In this document: piece after piece, positions 5,291-5,763 of the stretch
Layout: the number at the start of each line of letters is the position of its first letter
How positions within the stretch are numbered: position 1 is the stretch's first letter
Source: DATKKK01 sp964354625
Lineage (GTDB): Archaea; Thermoproteota; Bathyarchaeia; Bathyarchaeales; Bathycorpusculaceae
NCBI GenBank assembly: GCA_964354625.1
Contig: CAYHAK010000074.1
Location: 1-5,763 of the forward strand
DNA length: 5,763 nt
Reading direction: 5' to 3'
Program-made: the position numbers and the translations under genes
Notes under the pieces: generated by a model
Database searches by the model: none
Seen by the model: only the letters and a program-made list of their open reading frames with translations
Told to the model about the DNA's origin: nothing

Positions 5291-5297
5291 ATAAAAA
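5291..5297 (-). promoter_or_regulatory. TATA box for trmY
   Basis: The minus strand reads TTTTTAT. The expected transcript start near 5268 leaves room for the GAGGG site and no earlier start codon. Confidence 0.45.
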
Positions 5298-5298
5298 C

Positions 5299-5616
5299 GT
5301 GCCGCGCGCGCTTTCCGAGCTCATGGAGTACGTGAAGCTTAGCTTCAAGATAGAGGGCACATGGTTCGAAATGAACATGACCTTCAACTCGCAAACACGC
5401 CTCTACTCAGCATTAATTCCAGCCTACAGCCAGCTAGAGAACAAAACGATCCAATACTACGTGACCGCGAAAGCCAAAGAAGGTAGCATTCTAGCCTCAA
5501 GCGCGCGCGCTACACACACCACGTCCCCGAATGGGTCATGGCAGACCTCAACCGAGACGGAAAAAGTAAACCTCTTCGACATAGTGCTAGCATGCAGACA
5601 ATACAGCAAACCATAG
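5299..5616 (+). pseudogene. Decayed fragment of a secreted Ig-like protein with a dockerin-like end
   Basis: The frame starts at GTG (5299) but lacks any signal peptide, so the 5' part is gone. Residues about 12-65 (VKLSFKIEGTWFEMNMTFNS, then LYSALIPAY and IQYYVTAKAKEGSILASS) resemble the beta-sandwich domain repeated in archaeal surface or secreted proteins, of the type ending in 'YYVTATDSAGN'. After residue 70 the sense moves to another frame: from about 5511 it reads YTHHVPEWVMADLNRDGK, then returns at the A run 5561-5565 to VNLFDIVLACRQYSKP and the stop at 5614. Joined, DLNRDGKVNLFD is a textbook calcium-binding dockerin/EF-hand loop. Two single-base-scale shifts fall at low-complexity runs (GC and AC repeats at 5501-5520, and five A's). 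It is either a pseudogene remnant or carries indel errors. Confidence 0.6.
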
Positions 5617-5672
5617 AAGACACAGTGACAAACACCTATCTTCTTTCTTCAACTTGGACTAATGGAAAAACG

Positions 5673-5679
5673 TTTAAAT
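5673..5679 (+). promoter_or_regulatory. TATA box for tRNA-Asp
   Basis: TTTAAAT with a purine-rich GGAAAAACG before it matches an archaeal BRE/TATA pair. The expected transcript start near 5702 is about eight bases before the tRNA. Confidence 0.7.
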
Positions 5680-5709
5680 GCCCACATGTCACAATCATTG
5701 ATACGCTTA

Positions 5710-5763
5710 GCCCTGGTAGTATAGTCCGGTCTAGTATATGCGGCTGTCGCCCGCAGGACCCGG
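5710..5763 (+). tRNA. tRNA-Asp (anticodon GUC), 3' part beyond the window
   Basis: The first 54 bases of a tRNA are present. They are the 5' acceptor strand GCCCTGG, T8-A9, a D stem GTAT/GTAT joined by A-U and G-U pairs with GG in the loop, an anticodon stem TGCGG/CCGCA with loop CTGTCGC, and the start of the variable loop and T stem (GGACCCGG). The anticodon GTC is at 5746-5748. The 3' acceptor strand and T loop are outside the window, so I could not check base 54. No intron is seen in the visible part. Confidence 0.92.

Noticed and set aside
5299..5616. Reading the right-end frame as an intact 105-residue protein
   Set aside because: Residues between about 70 and 89 lose sense while another frame encodes the missing half of the calcium loop.

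Overview
The window looks archaeal. Both tRNA genes and most protein genes have a TATA-like box about 26 bases before the expected transcript start. Several starts look leaderless, others have a GGTG/GAGG-type ribosome site, and TTG/GTG starts are used. The tRNA-Thr gene has no encoded CCA, and a TrmY methyltransferase, a characteristically archaeal enzyme, is present. The Cys-rich small proteins and a secreted repeat fragment with a dockerin-like end suggest a TACK-group archaeon, perhaps Bathyarchaeia. That placement is inference from remembered sequence style, not a search.

Layout. Positions 1-45 hold the first codons of a possible leftward gene. Positions 46-678 lack an intact long gene; on the minus strand they hold a small ORF with a very good ribosome site (243-335) and what reads as a broken gene (369-669). 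Leftward genes follow for an AT-hook/zinc-ribbon protein (679-1269), a Cys-rich zinc-binding protein (1396-1749), tRNA-Thr(CGU) (1829-1901) and a double-GNAT acetyltransferase (1962-2906). Divergent from the last, thiL (2988-3983) is the only clear rightward protein gene. Leftward again come a 55-residue small gene (4033-4200), a 102-residue unknown (4303-4611) and trmY (4680-5252). The right end has a decayed fragment of a secreted protein (5299-5616) and the first 54 bases of tRNA-Asp(GUC).

Functional themes. ThiL makes thiamine diphosphate. TrmY makes N1-methylpseudouridine at position 54 of tRNAs, and two tRNA genes lie in the same window. The zinc proteins look like small DNA/RNA-binding or metal-binding factors. 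No defence system, CRISPR array or transposon is visible.

The most notable points are: (1) trmY has ACG where its start codon should be, with a well placed ribosome site; (2) tRNA-Thr has A at position 54, the base TrmY acts on in other tRNAs; (3) a convincing 55-residue gene lies in an apparent gap; (4) two loci (369-669 and 5299-5616) read as good protein only if small frameshifts are corrected, pointing to decay or to indel errors in the assembly.
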